A stretch of 64,000 nt of DNA, from NCBI GenBank assembly GCA_022822305.1, contig JAJEBY010000002.1, forward strand, positions 248,001 to 312,000. Reading direction: 5' to 3'. The notes below the pieces were generated by a model that worked only from the letters and a program-made list of their open reading frames with translations, did no database searches and was not told the DNA's origin. The stretch comes from Anaerolineae bacterium (GTDB lineage Bacteria; Chloroflexota; Anaerolineae; Aggregatilineales; Phototrophicaceae). Numbering within the stretch: position 1 is the stretch's first letter; every line of letters starts with the position of its first letter. Of the stretch, positions 1-8,807 are shown piece by piece. The translations under genes and the position numbers were made by a program.

Positions 1-2
1 CG

Positions 3-491
3 GCGGAATTGGCGCGCATCCTCAATGTCGATGTTGACGACATAGATCAGCGCTATCCTGTTGAAGAAGTATCAACGGGCATGGCCTTCGTTCTAGTCCC
101 GATGGTTTCGCTGGATGCAGTCAAGCGAGCGCGGGTCAACCTCGATCGATTGCGGGCACTGCTCGGCGCCCACGACGCCATAGCGCCGGCGATATTCTGT
201 ACGGAGACCATTCACGCCGAGAATGATCTCCATGTGCGCGTATTGGATGACATATATGGCGCGCCGGAAGATCCGGCAACCGGCAGCGCGAATGGTTGCA
301 TCGCCGCTTATATCGTCAAGCACGGCTATCTAGGCGCAGATCGCATCGCGCTCCGCGCCGAACAAGGCTATCAAATCGGCCGTCCATCGCTATTGCATTT
401 GGAGGCGCATATTGTAGCCGGCGAATACGTAATACGTGTGGGCGGTCAGTGCGAAATGGTCGCGCAAGGCCAGCTTGCCGCCGACGAATAA
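3..491 (+). CDS. PhzF-family isomerase/epimerase-like protein, C-terminal part
   Basis: The reading frame is open to the left edge, so only the C-terminal half (about 160 residues) is present and the true start lies outside the window. The family signature EDPATGSANG is followed by a helix and then by EQG...IGRPS, both typical of the second PhzF domain, which has the diaminopimelate epimerase-like fold. The conserved catalytic glutamate of the family sits in the missing N-terminal half and cannot be checked. Substrates of most PhzF homologues are unknown, so no pathway is claimed. The next gene starts 86 bases downstream on the same strand. Confidence 0.85.
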   Translation, partial: AELARILNVDVDDIDQRYPVEEVSTGMAFVLVPMVSLDAVKRARVNLDRLRALLGAHDAIAPAIFCTETIHAENDLHVRVLDDIYGAPEDPATGSANGCIAAYIVKHGYLGADRIALRAEQGYQIGRPSLLHLEAHIVAGEYVIRVGGQCEMVAQGQLAADE

Positions 492-577
492 CGGACGACT
501 GTCTCATGCAGACGCGACGTCCAAATGCGCTGGAGTATGCGCGACATTGACATTAAGATTATGACGAGGATCGCAAA

Positions 578-1552
578 ATGAAATATCGTGAACTGGGTCG
601 AACCGGCGTAAAAGTTTCGTCGCTTTGTATGGGCGCCATGTCATTCGGGGGCATAGCCGATAAGGCGGAATCGGCGCGTATGTTTCACCGTTGTCGCGAG
701 GTCGGCATTAATTTCTTCGATAGCGCCAATGTCTACGCCGGCGGTCGCTCCGAAGAGGTATTGGGCGATCTAATCGCCGACTGCCGTGACGACATCGTTC
801 TGACAACCAAGGTCGTCGGGCGCACCGGTCCCGATGTCAACGCCGGCGGCGCGTCGCGTCGGCACATTCAGATCGCGGTCGAAGAAAGTCTCAAACGTCT
901 GAAGACCGACCGCATTGATGTCTATTTCCTGCACAACTGGGACGCCGATACCCCAATAGACGAATCTCTGCGCGCCTTGGATGATCTGGTGCGGCAAGGA
1001 AAGATTTTGTATCCCGCCGTCAGCAATTGGTCGGCCTGGCAAACCATGAAGGCGCAAGGCATCGCCCAATCCCAAGGGTTGGCGCGCATCGAATGCCTGC
1101 AGCCGATGTACAACCTGGTGAAACGTCAAGCGGAGGTCGAGATTCTGCCGATGGCGGCGAGCGAGCGGATCGGCGTGATTCCCTACAGCCCGCTCGGCGG
1201 CGGCTTGCTCACGGGCAAGTACGCTTGGGACGAAATACCCACAACTGGCCGACTGGCGGAAAACGAGAACTACAGCGTACGTTATGGCGTCCCCGATTAC
1301 TATCGTACGGCGGCGGACCTTGCGGCGCATGCCCGCGAACGCGGATTGCATCCGGCGACTCTGGCCGTGGCATGGGTGATGGCGCATCCGGCGGTGACGG
1401 CGCCAATCATTGGCGCGCGCGACTTGAAGCAGCTGGAAGCCTCGCTGGCGGCGCTCGATGTGGACATGACCGATGAATGGTACGCGCAGATCGCCGCGCT
1501 ATCGCCGACGCCTCCCCCGGCGCACGACCGCCTGGAGGAGCGGGCGACATAA
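578..1552 (+). CDS. Aldo/keto reductase
   Basis: A 324-residue cytoplasmic NAD(P)H-dependent oxidoreductase of the AKR superfamily with a single TIM barrel. The N-terminus has the family pattern LGRTG...LCMGAMSFGG. The catalytic tetrad is complete: Asp48 and Tyr53 (FFDSANVY), Lys78 (LTTK) and His119 (FLHN). The C-terminus carries the cofactor-binding segment with APIIGARDLKQLE. The start is the ATG at 578, preceded by CGAGGA about nine bases upstream. It resembles the YajO/IolS-like branch, but the substrate cannot be read from sequence. A second, more distant AKR lies at 6658. Confidence 0.93.
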   Translation: MKYRELGRTGVKVSSLCMGAMSFGGIADKAESARMFHRCREVGINFFDSANVYAGGRSEEVLGDLIADCRDDIVLTTKVVGRTGPDVNAGGASRRHIQIAVEESLKRLKTDRIDVYFLHNWDADTPIDESLRALDDLVRQGKILYPAVSNWSAWQTMKAQGIAQSQGLARIECLQPMYNLVKRQAEVEILPMAASERIGVIPYSPLGGGLLTGKYAWDEIPTTGRLAENENYSVRYGVPDYYRTAADLAAHARERGLHPATLAVAWVMAHPAVTAPIIGARDLKQLEASLAALDVDMTDEWYAQIAALSPTPPPAHDRLEERAT

Positions 1553-1568
1553 CCGAGTCGGCGCGTAC

Positions 1569-1574
1569 TATAAT
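1569..1574 (+). promoter_or_regulatory. Candidate -10 box upstream of the first DUF4013 gene
   Basis: A perfect TATAAT lies 28 bases before the ATG at 1603, just after the upstream reductase ends. No good -35 hexamer is seen at 16-18 bases, so this is only a candidate. Confidence 0.3.
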
Positions 1575-1602
1575 AGCGTTCGGAGAAAAGCCGGAGGTCA
1601 AC

Positions 1603-2436
1603 ATGTACAACATCCGCGCCATCCGACGTATCCTCGCGAATTTGCTGCGAATCGTTCATATCACGCTCTGGATGACGATACCGGCCACGCTATTGCTTTT
1701 GTTTTCATTGTATGAGCCATGGACGCGCGCCTGCGCGCCGGATTGCGGCAGGTACCAGGGCAATATTCTGGTCCTCTCCGAAAACACCCACATATGGATC
1801 GCGGTTTCGCTTTGGTTCCTTGGCTTCTTTGTTTGGGTGTTTTGGGTCAACGGATACTGCTTTGAGATTGTCCGATATGTAGTGCGGGGCAACTCGAAAC
1901 TGCCGCCGATCCAGCGCGGTCTGATCCGTGATGGCTTGGGCCTCGTCTGGTTCAGCTTCAGGTATTGGCTGCCCGTGATCGGCCCTGTCTTCTTCGCACT
2001 GTGGATACTTAGCACGTATCCTGCGAGGGTCGCTGACCAATTGCTTGGACCGCTGATGCCGGTAGCGGCGCCGATCGCGCTCGTGATCTATTGGGGTCAG
2101 CTGGTAGGCATAATGCGATTCGCGGCCAGCGGACAGAAAGACTTGATCTTCCGCCGACGTGAAAACATCCGCATCGCCCTGACCAATCTAAAATTATCAC
2201 TTGTATATTCCGGGCTGGTGGTCGCCGTGATCGGACTTGGCTACACCGCTTGGACGCGGCTGCTCCATCTGGGAGAATTCTTGTTGGAGTTCGACATGGT
2301 GCTTCAATCCGCGCTGGGTGCTTTCGTATTTTTCTTTGTGCTGCTGACTGGCAGTTTCGCCTGCAGCTGGCTAATTGGCATATACGGCCTCAAGCTGGGC
2401 GTTCGCGGAGAATTCATAGGCGCCACCGAATCCTAG
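1603..2436 (+). CDS. DUF4013-family membrane protein (first of two)
   Basis: A 277-residue polytopic membrane protein with about six hydrophobic segments. It fits the DUF4013 pattern: an NGYCFEIVRYVVRGNS stretch followed by LPP and RDGL, which in this family links membrane helices to a conserved amphipathic segment. The start is the ATG at 1603, with CGGAGG five bases upstream; the frame stays open further upstream, but that part overlaps the reductase and is not membrane-like. No function is known for the family. It is followed 79 bases later by a second DUF4013 gene, so the two look like a tandem, divergent pair. Confidence 0.75.
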   Translation: MYNIRAIRRILANLLRIVHITLWMTIPATLLLLFSLYEPWTRACAPDCGRYQGNILVLSENTHIWIAVSLWFLGFFVWVFWVNGYCFEIVRYVVRGNSKLPPIQRGLIRDGLGLVWFSFRYWLPVIGPVFFALWILSTYPARVADQLLGPLMPVAAPIALVIYWGQLVGIMRFAASGQKDLIFRRRENIRIALTNLKLSLVYSGLVVAVIGLGYTAWTRLLHLGEFLLEFDMVLQSALGAFVFFFVLLTGSFACSWLIGIYGLKLGVRGEFIGATES

Positions 2437-2457
2437 TGGTCTTGATGTCTTGAGCAC

Positions 2458-2485
2458 TTGGAACTTGTGACGGACGTGTTAGAAT
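2458..2485 (+). promoter_or_regulatory. Candidate promoter for the second DUF4013 gene
   Basis: TTGGAA (2458-2463) and TAGAAT (2480-2485) are separated by 16 bases, 30 bases upstream of the ATG at 2516. Confidence 0.35.
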
Positions 2486-2515
2486 GGCAGTTGACAGAAA
2501 CAGAAGAGGTGGATC

Positions 2516-3382
2516 ATGAATCTCAGTCGCGCCTTCAAGTATCCGTTCCATAATAGCGCCAAAGTCATCAGCATAGTCTTGGTGATGACCATTGCCTTTG
2601 TCGTGTGCATCGCGCTCATTGTGAACTCGGCTGATTGGTCGCCGTACCTGGAAACGGCATATTACGGCGAAACTGCCTCGGATGTCGCTCCTCACGATGA
2701 GATTAACGCAGGCATGTTCATCGGCTTTTTGGGACTGCTTGCCATCGTGGTCTTCGGCGGATTCTGGATGAACGGCTACAGCGCCGCTGCCATAGGCGAA
2801 GTCTTGAAGGGCAATGACACGCTGCCCGCAATCGACTTCGGCGCGAATATGCGCAAGGGATTCTGGCTGTTTCTTTCGAGCCTGGCCTATGCGCTGCTGA
2901 ATATCGTGGTTTGGATAGTGGTTGGAGTGATTGCGGGAGTGATTGGCAGCATCGGCAGTTTATTCAACATCCTGGCGCTGATAGCGCTTTTTGCTGCCTT
3001 GATTCTGATTTCCATTCCGTCTGGCTGGGCATACTTCATTGGAATGGCGCGTTACGCCAGTGACGGTGATCGCGGCGCACTGTTTGATATCGTGAGGAAT
3101 ATGCGCATCGCGCGAAAGAACGCGGGTACCGGGGTCCGTCTGGTGCTGAGATTTGCGGCATTGACCATCATTTATGGCATTGTTCGGGCGATCGTCGAAG
3201 GTCTGCTCGGAGGACTCGCCGGAACCGATATCGTCGTGGCGGCGGCTCTCACCATTAGCATCTACTTTTTCTTCAACTTGTTCCACCATTTTTCGACGCA
3301 GCACCTGATCGCGCAGTACGCGCTCGCCGTTGGCGTCGGGCAGGGCGGACCAGACGTAGATTACATTGACAAACCAAAATAG
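2516..3382 (+). CDS. DUF4013-family membrane protein (second of two)
   Basis: A 288-residue integral membrane protein with about six hydrophobic helices. It begins MNLSRAFKYPFHNSAK, the usual DUF4013 N-terminus (a basic amphipathic stretch with YPF), and carries the family core MNGYSAAAIGEVLKGND followed by LP and the MRKGF stretch. AGAGGTGG lies a few bases before the ATG. It shares the family core with the gene at 1603 but is clearly diverged from it. The function is unknown. It converges with the SRPBCC gene, the two stops being 11 bases apart. Confidence 0.8.
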   Translation: MNLSRAFKYPFHNSAKVISIVLVMTIAFVVCIALIVNSADWSPYLETAYYGETASDVAPHDEINAGMFIGFLGLLAIVVFGGFWMNGYSAAAIGEVLKGNDTLPAIDFGANMRKGFWLFLSSLAYALLNIVVWIVVGVIAGVIGSIGSLFNILALIALFAALILISIPSGWAYFIGMARYASDGDRGALFDIVRNMRIARKNAGTGVRLVLRFAALTIIYGIVRAIVEGLLGGLAGTDIVVAAALTISIYFFFNLFHHFSTQHLIAQYALAVGVGQGGPDVDYIDKPK

Positions 3383-3393
3383 CGTACGCGCGC

Positions 3394-3840
3394 TTAGCTC
3401 GATTTGCGGTCCCCGTGCGAATCGAGCACCTGCTTGAGGGTTTCGAGTTCCCGGCGTAACACACGCTTAAGCGTCAGGTTAAAGAAAAAGCCGAACCAGA
3501 ACATCCAGCGTGTGCGAATGTCGAGGCTCTCTCTCACGTTGGTCTGTTGGCCACGATGCTCGAAAGTCATCGTGCAGATATAGGGAAAGCCCCAATACGA
3601 TCCCTTGAGTTCAATTCTCTTGTTGCGCTCGAAATCGGTGACATCGCTGTTGACGAAACCCTTGCGCCCCATGATGCGGCGGGTCATCGCTACCATGGAG
3701 CCGGCGCGGATGGGATTGCCGCTGGTGATGCCGATATTCTGGACATCGCGCCATTGGTCTTCATTGGTGAAATCACCGACAAAGCTGAAAACCTGGAACA
3801 CCGGGCGATTTATCAGAACCTGATTCTCGAACTTTGGCAT
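3394..3840 (-). CDS. SRPBCC (START/polyketide cyclase-like) family protein
   Basis: A 148-residue soluble protein beginning MPKFENQVLINRPVFQVFSF, the usual first strand and helix of the SRPBCC helix-grip fold that binds hydrophobic ligands. It continues with NEDQWRD and a MTRRIMGRKG strand. The family covers coenzyme Q-binding, cyclase-like and polyketide cyclase proteins; no catalytic residues can be assigned. It lacks a signal peptide. It is monocistronic, with its own upstream promoter candidate, and converges with the DUF4013 gene. Confidence 0.75.
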   Translation of the reverse strand: MPKFENQVLINRPVFQVFSFVGDFTNEDQWRDVQNIGITSGNPIRAGSMVAMTRRIMGRKGFVNSDVTDFERNKRIELKGSYWGFPYICTMTFEHRGQQTNVRESLDIRTRWMFWFGFFFNLTLKRVLRRELETLKQVLDSHGDRKSS

Positions 3841-3919
3841 CTTGAACTCACTTCCACATTTAGGAGTGGGCAGTTCGGCTACAGCGCGTTAACTTGCGTA
3901 TATCCATATGCTTCGGCAC

Positions 3920-3948
3920 ATTATAGCTTGCGGCGCGCGACTCTGCCA
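3920..3948 (-). promoter_or_regulatory. Candidate promoter of the SRPBCC gene
   Basis: Read on the minus strand, TGGCAG (3943-3948) is followed after 17 bases by a perfect TATAAT (3920-3925), 80 bases upstream of the start codon. The same TGGCAG-N17-TATAAT arrangement precedes dnaG. Confidence 0.4.
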
Positions 3949-4036
3949 CGCTGTCTCAAGCCCGCGGAATGCAGACACTTCAATGTCACTGCCTTTCAGG
4001 ACGAGAGGTTCAGAGTCTGTTGCGGTTCTGGGGAAG

Positions 4037-4888
4037 CTAAATTACGCCTATAACGATCAAGTACAGAAAGACCCAAGTCGCGACCCAGACCAAGGCGTCA
4101 ATCCGATCCAGCACGCCCCCGTGCCCGGGCAGGACATTCAGACCCTGAACATAACTGTCCTTGACATTGAAGAAGCGCTTCAGCGCCGATTCAAACAGGT
4201 CGCCGCTGACCGCGAGAATGGGTCCAATGACGATCATGGGAATCAGAATCGGCTTGAATACGCCGGCCACTATCAGCAGGCCAAATGCGGGTATCCAGGC
4301 GCCGAGTATGCCGCCGATCGCTCCCTCGACGGTCTTGTTGGGTGAAATGAGCGGGGCAAGCTTGGTCTTGCCGAAGATGCGCCCGGTCACGTAGCCGAAG
4401 GTATCTGTGCTCCAGGTGATGGCGAAAACAACAAACAACCACATCACGCCGTCTGGTTGTACGTTTCGCAACCCCAGCATGAATCCGGCCGGAAAGGCAA
4501 TGTACAAGATGCCCAGCGAGGTAGTGCCGACTTGGGCCAGCGCCAGCGTGAATGCCTTTGGCTGCCGGGACATCTCGAGCGCGAGGGTCAGCGCGATGCC
4601 GGCCACGAGCGCCAGCTGCCATACCCAATCGAGGTTGAGATAGAATCCCACGGCAATGGCCACACCGGTCGGGATACCCGTCAGGGAGCTGCCTTGCATC
4701 CTGGTATCCTTCTCCATCACATAAAACTCCAGCATGCCCAGGCACATAACTGGAAGCGTGAAAAGCAAAAACACTATACCGCCGGCTATCCCGGTCAGTA
4801 TCGCTATCGGCAATACGATGCTCGCCGTAATGATTCGAGAACGCAACTCTGTCGTGGGACCAGATCTGGTGGCGACTCCGTCACCCAT
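4037..4888 (-). CDS. cdsA: Phosphatidate cytidylyltransferase
   Basis: CDP-diacylglycerol synthase, 283 residues, an integral membrane enzyme that makes CDP-diacylglycerol from CTP and phosphatidic acid for phospholipid synthesis. About eight hydrophobic segments are visible. Family motifs are present: SPNKTVEGAIGG and, near the C-terminus, the signature with GDLFESALKRFFNVKDSY and GHGGVLDRID. In many bacteria cdsA follows frr-uppS in one operon; here it is divergent from frr, with a 312-base gap between the two starts. Confidence 0.93.
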   Translation of the reverse strand: MGDGVATRSGPTTELRSRIITASIVLPIAILTGIAGGIVFLLFTLPVMCLGMLEFYVMEKDTRMQGSSLTGIPTGVAIAVGFYLNLDWVWQLALVAGIALTLALEMSRQPKAFTLALAQVGTTSLGILYIAFPAGFMLGLRNVQPDGVMWLFVVFAITWSTDTFGYVTGRIFGKTKLAPLISPNKTVEGAIGGILGAWIPAFGLLIVAGVFKPILIPMIVIGPILAVSGDLFESALKRFFNVKDSYVQGLNVLPGHGGVLDRIDALVWVATWVFLYLIVIGVI

Positions 4889-5200
4889 GTCGTGGTTACC
4901 TTGCCACTACAGATTTCAAACAAGGGTTGACTCCACGTATTTTATCACTGTTTTTTCATCTTGTTAACAACGCGACGAGAATTCTTGACTTGTGTTAATG
5001 ACTATCGTTTGATGCGTATCGTGACCGTTGTGTACTCTGCGCCTGTGCCGCTCGCGTCTGCACCTGCTACTTACGCGCATGGTCAAATGGCGATATAATG
5101 TCAACATTCGGCTCTGTTTGTAGTCGCGTGCGGTCGTAGGGCGTCTATGCGTATTCTTGGCGCTGTCCGCTGGCGAGTTTGACGAAATGGACGGTAAACG
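4889..5200. other. Divergent promoter gap between cdsA and frr
   Basis: No coding sequence is seen. The gap must hold the divergent start regions of cdsA and frr. A TATAAT at 5094-5099 points towards frr, and a TTGACT at 4985-4990 has only a weak -10 (TTTGAT) 17 bases on. Confidence 0.5.
5094..5099 (+). promoter_or_regulatory. Candidate -10 box for frr-uppS
   Basis: A perfect TATAAT about 100 bases before the frr ATG. The hexamer 17 bases upstream (TTACGC) is a poor -35. Confidence 0.35.
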
Positions 5201-5758
5201 ATGATTGACGAGATTCTTGAAGAAGCCTCTGAAAAAATGGAGTCAACGCTATCGGTTTTCCGCGATGACCTTAGCAAGATGCGCAGCGGTCGAGCGAGCA
5301 TCGCCCTGGTCGACAGACTCAAGGTTGAATATTACGGTCAGGATTCAGAATTGCGCCAATTGGCGAGTATCTCGACGCCGGAAGCGATGCAAATTCTGAT
5401 TCGCCCGTATGACAAGAGTGCGGTCAGAAATATTGAGAAGGCGATCCAGATGTCCGATATCGGCGTCAATCCCAATGTCGACGGCGAAAACATCCGGCTC
5501 AATATGCCCGCGTTGACACAGGAACGGCGGCGGGAGCTGGTGAAGTTCCTTGGTCGCCGCACCGAAGATTCGCGAGTCGCCATCCGGAATATCCGCCGTT
5601 CCGCCAACAGCGACTTGCAGGACTTCGAGAAAGAGAAACTGATCTCCGAGGACGAGCGCGCGCGAGGCGAAGCGGAAGTTCAAAAGCTTACCGATAACTT
5701 CATTAAGCGAATCGACGAATTCGGCGCCGAAAAAGAAAAGGACATCATGGAGGTCTAG
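5201..5758 (+). CDS. frr: Ribosome recycling factor
   Basis: A 185-residue cytoplasmic protein of standard family length that, with EF-G, splits post-termination ribosomes. Its motifs are collinear with the family: RSGRAS, VEYYG, the QLASISTPEA segment, PYDKSAVRNIEKAI, SDIGVNPNVDG and the LTQERRRELVK hinge helix. It ends with the coiled-coil domain containing the conserved DxxxKEK-like tail. It is followed 99 bases later by uppS on the same strand and probably shares its transcript. Confidence 0.96.
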   Translation: MIDEILEEASEKMESTLSVFRDDLSKMRSGRASIALVDRLKVEYYGQDSELRQLASISTPEAMQILIRPYDKSAVRNIEKAIQMSDIGVNPNVDGENIRLNMPALTQERRRELVKFLGRRTEDSRVAIRNIRRSANSDLQDFEKEKLISEDERARGEAEVQKLTDNFIKRIDEFGAEKEKDIMEV

Positions 5759-5857
5759 GCATCGTACTGATGACCTGATTGAGGAATAGTCTCTTCTCAG
5801 GTGTAATTGGTAGTTGTCCGAATACCGTCGAGCGAGGTAAAGCGTAGACCGGATACA

Positions 5858-6649
5858 ATGATGAGTCTATTCACAGACGAGAGAAGCAGAGCGGACATTG
5901 CGCTCCCGACTTTGGACAAGGCGCCAACGCACGTCGCCATAATTATGGATGGCAACGGCCGCTGGGCAAAAAGACGGGGGCTGCCCCGTTCTGAGGGGCA
6001 TCGGCAGGGCACAGAAAACCTGCGCAAGATTATCCGGGCGGCGGTGGAGTTTGACGTCAAAATCATGACCATCTACGCATTCTCCACGGAGAATTGGTCG
6101 CGACCGCGCCGCGAAGTGATGCTATTGATGCGTATCCTGGAAATGGTTATCGATCGCGAATTGCGCGAGCTCCACGACGAAGGCGTGCAGATCCGGCACA
6201 TTGGCGAGCTTAATGGGGTGGAACCGCGATTGGCGCGGAAAGTCATTGATGCCTGCCGCCTGACACGGCACAACAAACGTCTGATTTTGAATGTCGCCTT
6301 CAATTACGGCGGACGCGACGAGATCGTGCATGCCGTTCAGAATATCGTGCGCGATGGCATCGCAGCGGAGCACATCACTGAAGAAACCATCAGCGACTAT
6401 ATCTATACCAGCGATTTGCCCGATCCCGATCTGATCATCCGCACCAGTGGCGAATTCAGGCTGAGCAACTTCCTGATCTGGCAGGGCGCCTACAGCGAAA
6501 TCTATACGACCTCCACCTATTGGCCCGATTTTGATCGCGAGGCCTTTTACAACGCGCTGGTCGAATTCGGCAATCGACGGCGCCGCTTCGGCAAAACGGA
6601 CGAGCAGATCGACGCCGAGCTTGACACCCGTATCGATACCTACATTTAG
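5858..6649 (+). CDS. uppS: Isoprenyl transferase (undecaprenyl diphosphate synthase)
   Basis: A cis-prenyltransferase of about 263 residues that makes the undecaprenyl carrier for cell-wall synthesis from farnesyl and isopentenyl diphosphate. The active-site signature IIMDGNGRWAKRRGLPR is followed by GHRQG. Further family motifs are YAFSTENWSRP, the GGRDEI stretch and the C-terminal DLIIRTSGEFRLSNF. The ATG at 5858 (a second ATG follows at 5861) gives the usual family length; an upstream TTG at 5807 in the same frame would add 17 atypical residues. The downstream reductase begins eight bases after the stop. Confidence 0.95.
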   Translation: MMSLFTDERSRADIALPTLDKAPTHVAIIMDGNGRWAKRRGLPRSEGHRQGTENLRKIIRAAVEFDVKIMTIYAFSTENWSRPRREVMLLMRILEMVIDRELRELHDEGVQIRHIGELNGVEPRLARKVIDACRLTRHNKRLILNVAFNYGGRDEIVHAVQNIVRDGIAAEHITEETISDYIYTSDLPDPDLIIRTSGEFRLSNFLIWQGAYSEIYTTSTYWPDFDREAFYNALVEFGNRRRRFGKTDEQIDAELDTRIDTYI

Positions 6650-6657
6650 GAAAAGCC

Positions 6658-7626
6658 ATGCGACGCCAACGCCTCGGAAGAACCGAAATCATGCTGCCGA
6701 TAGTTGGTCTCGGCACCGCATTCACTGGCATACCTACATCCGAGCAGACAGTATACGATTACGTCGAAGGAGTGAACCCGGTCGATCGGGAACTCGGCCT
6801 TCAAACGTTGCTGGCGGCCTTGGATGCCGGCTGCACATTCATTGATTCCGCGGTTTTGTACGGACGTACCTTGAGCGAATCGATGATCGGCGAGGCCCTG
6901 CGGCAACGCCCTCGCCTCAAGCAAGACATCTTGATCACAACCAAGTGTGGCCGCGCCTTTGAAGGTCACGATTACTCCTACGACGCGATTTTGCGCGATG
7001 TCTATGCCAGTCTCGAGCGTATGGGTCTGGACACGCTGGAAATCGTCTATATTCACGATCCCATGGATTATCCAATGGAAGATGTTCTATCAGATCGCGG
7101 AGCGCTGGGGGCGTTGCGGCATCTGCAAGATCAGGGCGTCGTCAAGTATGTTGGAACGGCCGCAAATGATCCTGTCACCAACCTGCCTTACATCGCGACC
7201 GGCGAATTCGATGCCGCCGTCATCGCGGATTCCTGGAGCCTGATTAACTTGACCGCGGCTGAGGGGATATTCGCGGCGGCTGAAAAACATGATGTCGGTC
7301 TGGTCAATGCGACGCCGTTGGAACGCGGCCTCTTGGTTACGGGTCCAATCGAAGGCGGCAGTTATCTCAACCGATTCTTCCCGCCGGAGTGCTTGGCCCA
7401 GGTAAGCCAGATTCAAGACTTGTGCGCGCGTTACCATGTGCCCATGTTGGCCGTCGCGTTGCAGTGGTGCGCGCGTCACCCGTTGGTCGCGTCCACGATC
7501 CCCGGCGCGCGCTTGCCGCACGAAGCGGTCAGCAGCCTGGAAGCGGCCAATACTGAGATTCCTGACGACCTTTGGACGGAACTGCAGCCGCTGGTCAAGC
7601 ACTTCGATATTGTGACCGGCAACTAG
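6658..7626 (+). CDS. Aldo/keto reductase (D-threo-aldose/L-fucose dehydrogenase-like)
   Basis: A 322-residue AKR-superfamily enzyme. The tetrad is complete: Asp63, Tyr68 (DSAVLYG), Lys96 (TTKCGR) and His133 (VYIHDP). Long loops and an N-terminal RRQRLGRTEIMLPIVGLGT suit the aldose/galactose dehydrogenase-like branch more than the enzyme at 578; the substrate remains open. It starts eight bases after uppS and is likely co-transcribed with it, although no functional link is obvious. It converges with the YbhN-like gene, with only three bases between the stops. Confidence 0.9.
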   Translation: MRRQRLGRTEIMLPIVGLGTAFTGIPTSEQTVYDYVEGVNPVDRELGLQTLLAALDAGCTFIDSAVLYGRTLSESMIGEALRQRPRLKQDILITTKCGRAFEGHDYSYDAILRDVYASLERMGLDTLEIVYIHDPMDYPMEDVLSDRGALGALRHLQDQGVVKYVGTAANDPVTNLPYIATGEFDAAVIADSWSLINLTAAEGIFAAAEKHDVGLVNATPLERGLLVTGPIEGGSYLNRFFPPECLAQVSQIQDLCARYHVPMLAVALQWCARHPLVASTIPGARLPHEAVSSLEAANTEIPDDLWTELQPLVKHFDIVTGN

Positions 7627-7629
7627 CTT

Positions 7630-8646
7630 TCAGCTTTTCGCGCGAGTTGTTGCTCCATTTCGCGCGCCCTCGTGATCTCGGTCCAACCCATGCCTTGGCG
7701 TAGCAATAGCCCAAAAACCCACGACTGTCGTCGGCAGCCAAATGACAACATGCGCGACAATCGCGTAACTTACAGCGACGGCAGCTGGGACACCCAACGC
7801 AATCAGTATGGCGCTCACCACAAATTCGTAGACGCCAACTTGACCGGGCGCTGCCGAAATCACGCCGGCCAGATTCACGGCGCCGGTCACGAGGAGCGCC
7901 ACCGAAAAGTCCAAATCCAGTGCAAATGCGAACATGACCAGCCAGTATACGCTCGCCTCAACTGTCCAGGTGACCAGGCTGCTGAGCAACGCCCCGATGA
8001 GATTTCGGGGTTCGCGCAGCCCTGCCAATCCGGAAATCATGTCTTCGCCGAACTGGGTGACTAATTCGCCCGGTCGTTCAGGCACAAACGTCCGCAGAAT
8101 CATTGCAGCTTTGCGAAGCAGGATCGGTCTGGCTGCCACGACAAAGAACACGGCTGCCGCGCCGATAATCAGCGGGCCGGCGATTGATAGAATCGTATCG
8201 ATTTCGGCCGACTCCAGGTCGATGAATTCCAAACTGAACAGGATGAATGCCAGCATGACCGTACCGTCTAGGGCGCGCTCGACCATGGCGATTGCCGTAG
8301 CGCCGGCCACGGGAACTTGATGCTTGCGGTGTAACAAAAAAATTCGCAAGGCTTCTCCTGCCCGCAATGGATAGACATTGTTGCCCATATAACAGATGGT
8401 GACCAGCTGGGCCAACGCCAGCAAGGGTACGCGACAGACCGCGCGCAAAAGGAACTGCCAGCGCAGCGCAATGATGGCGACGGCGACGAAATATACGGGA
8501 ACCGCTGCGATCAATAGTGGCAGATTGACGTTTTGCAGGCTGTTCCAAACTTGCGCCGGATTCAGATCGCGGAAGGCAAGAAACAGGAACACTGCGCTAA
8601 TCGCGACGCCGAGAATGGTAGCGATTCGTGTGCTGCCGTTTTTCAT
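7630..8646 (-). CDS. YbhN/AglD-type lysylphosphatidylglycerol synthase TM-domain protein
   Basis: A 338-residue integral membrane protein with about eight hydrophobic segments, of the UPF0104 family related to the flippase domain of MprF and to archaeal AglD. It begins with a short basic stretch and a first helix (IATILGVAISAVFLFLAF). Family-like features include ALRWQFLLRA, a YMGNNVYPLRAGEALR segment and a GQVGVYEF motif late in the protein. The family is thought to move or recognise lipids or lipid-linked sugars. The exact substrate is not known. It is monocistronic here. Confidence 0.85.
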   Translation of the reverse strand: MKNGSTRIATILGVAISAVFLFLAFRDLNPAQVWNSLQNVNLPLLIAAVPVYFVAVAIIALRWQFLLRAVCRVPLLALAQLVTICYMGNNVYPLRAGEALRIFLLHRKHQVPVAGATAIAMVERALDGTVMLAFILFSLEFIDLESAEIDTILSIAGPLIIGAAAVFFVVAARPILLRKAAMILRTFVPERPGELVTQFGEDMISGLAGLREPRNLIGALLSSLVTWTVEASVYWLVMFAFALDLDFSVALLVTGAVNLAGVISAAPGQVGVYEFVVSAILIALGVPAAVAVSYAIVAHVVIWLPTTVVGFWAIATPRHGLDRDHEGARNGATTRAKS

Positions 8647-8807
8647 TTGTGACCAGTGCGCCAGTTGAATGGGATACCTGGCAGATGTTATGACAAAGCG
8701 AGTTGCGGCGTGTGACTCAAGCGCCGCCTTCCGACGTCAAGTTTAGCCGATATGTAGATTAGCGGTTGCTGATTGTTGACCACTTTGAAAGCGCGTCGTT
8801 CGAATTG

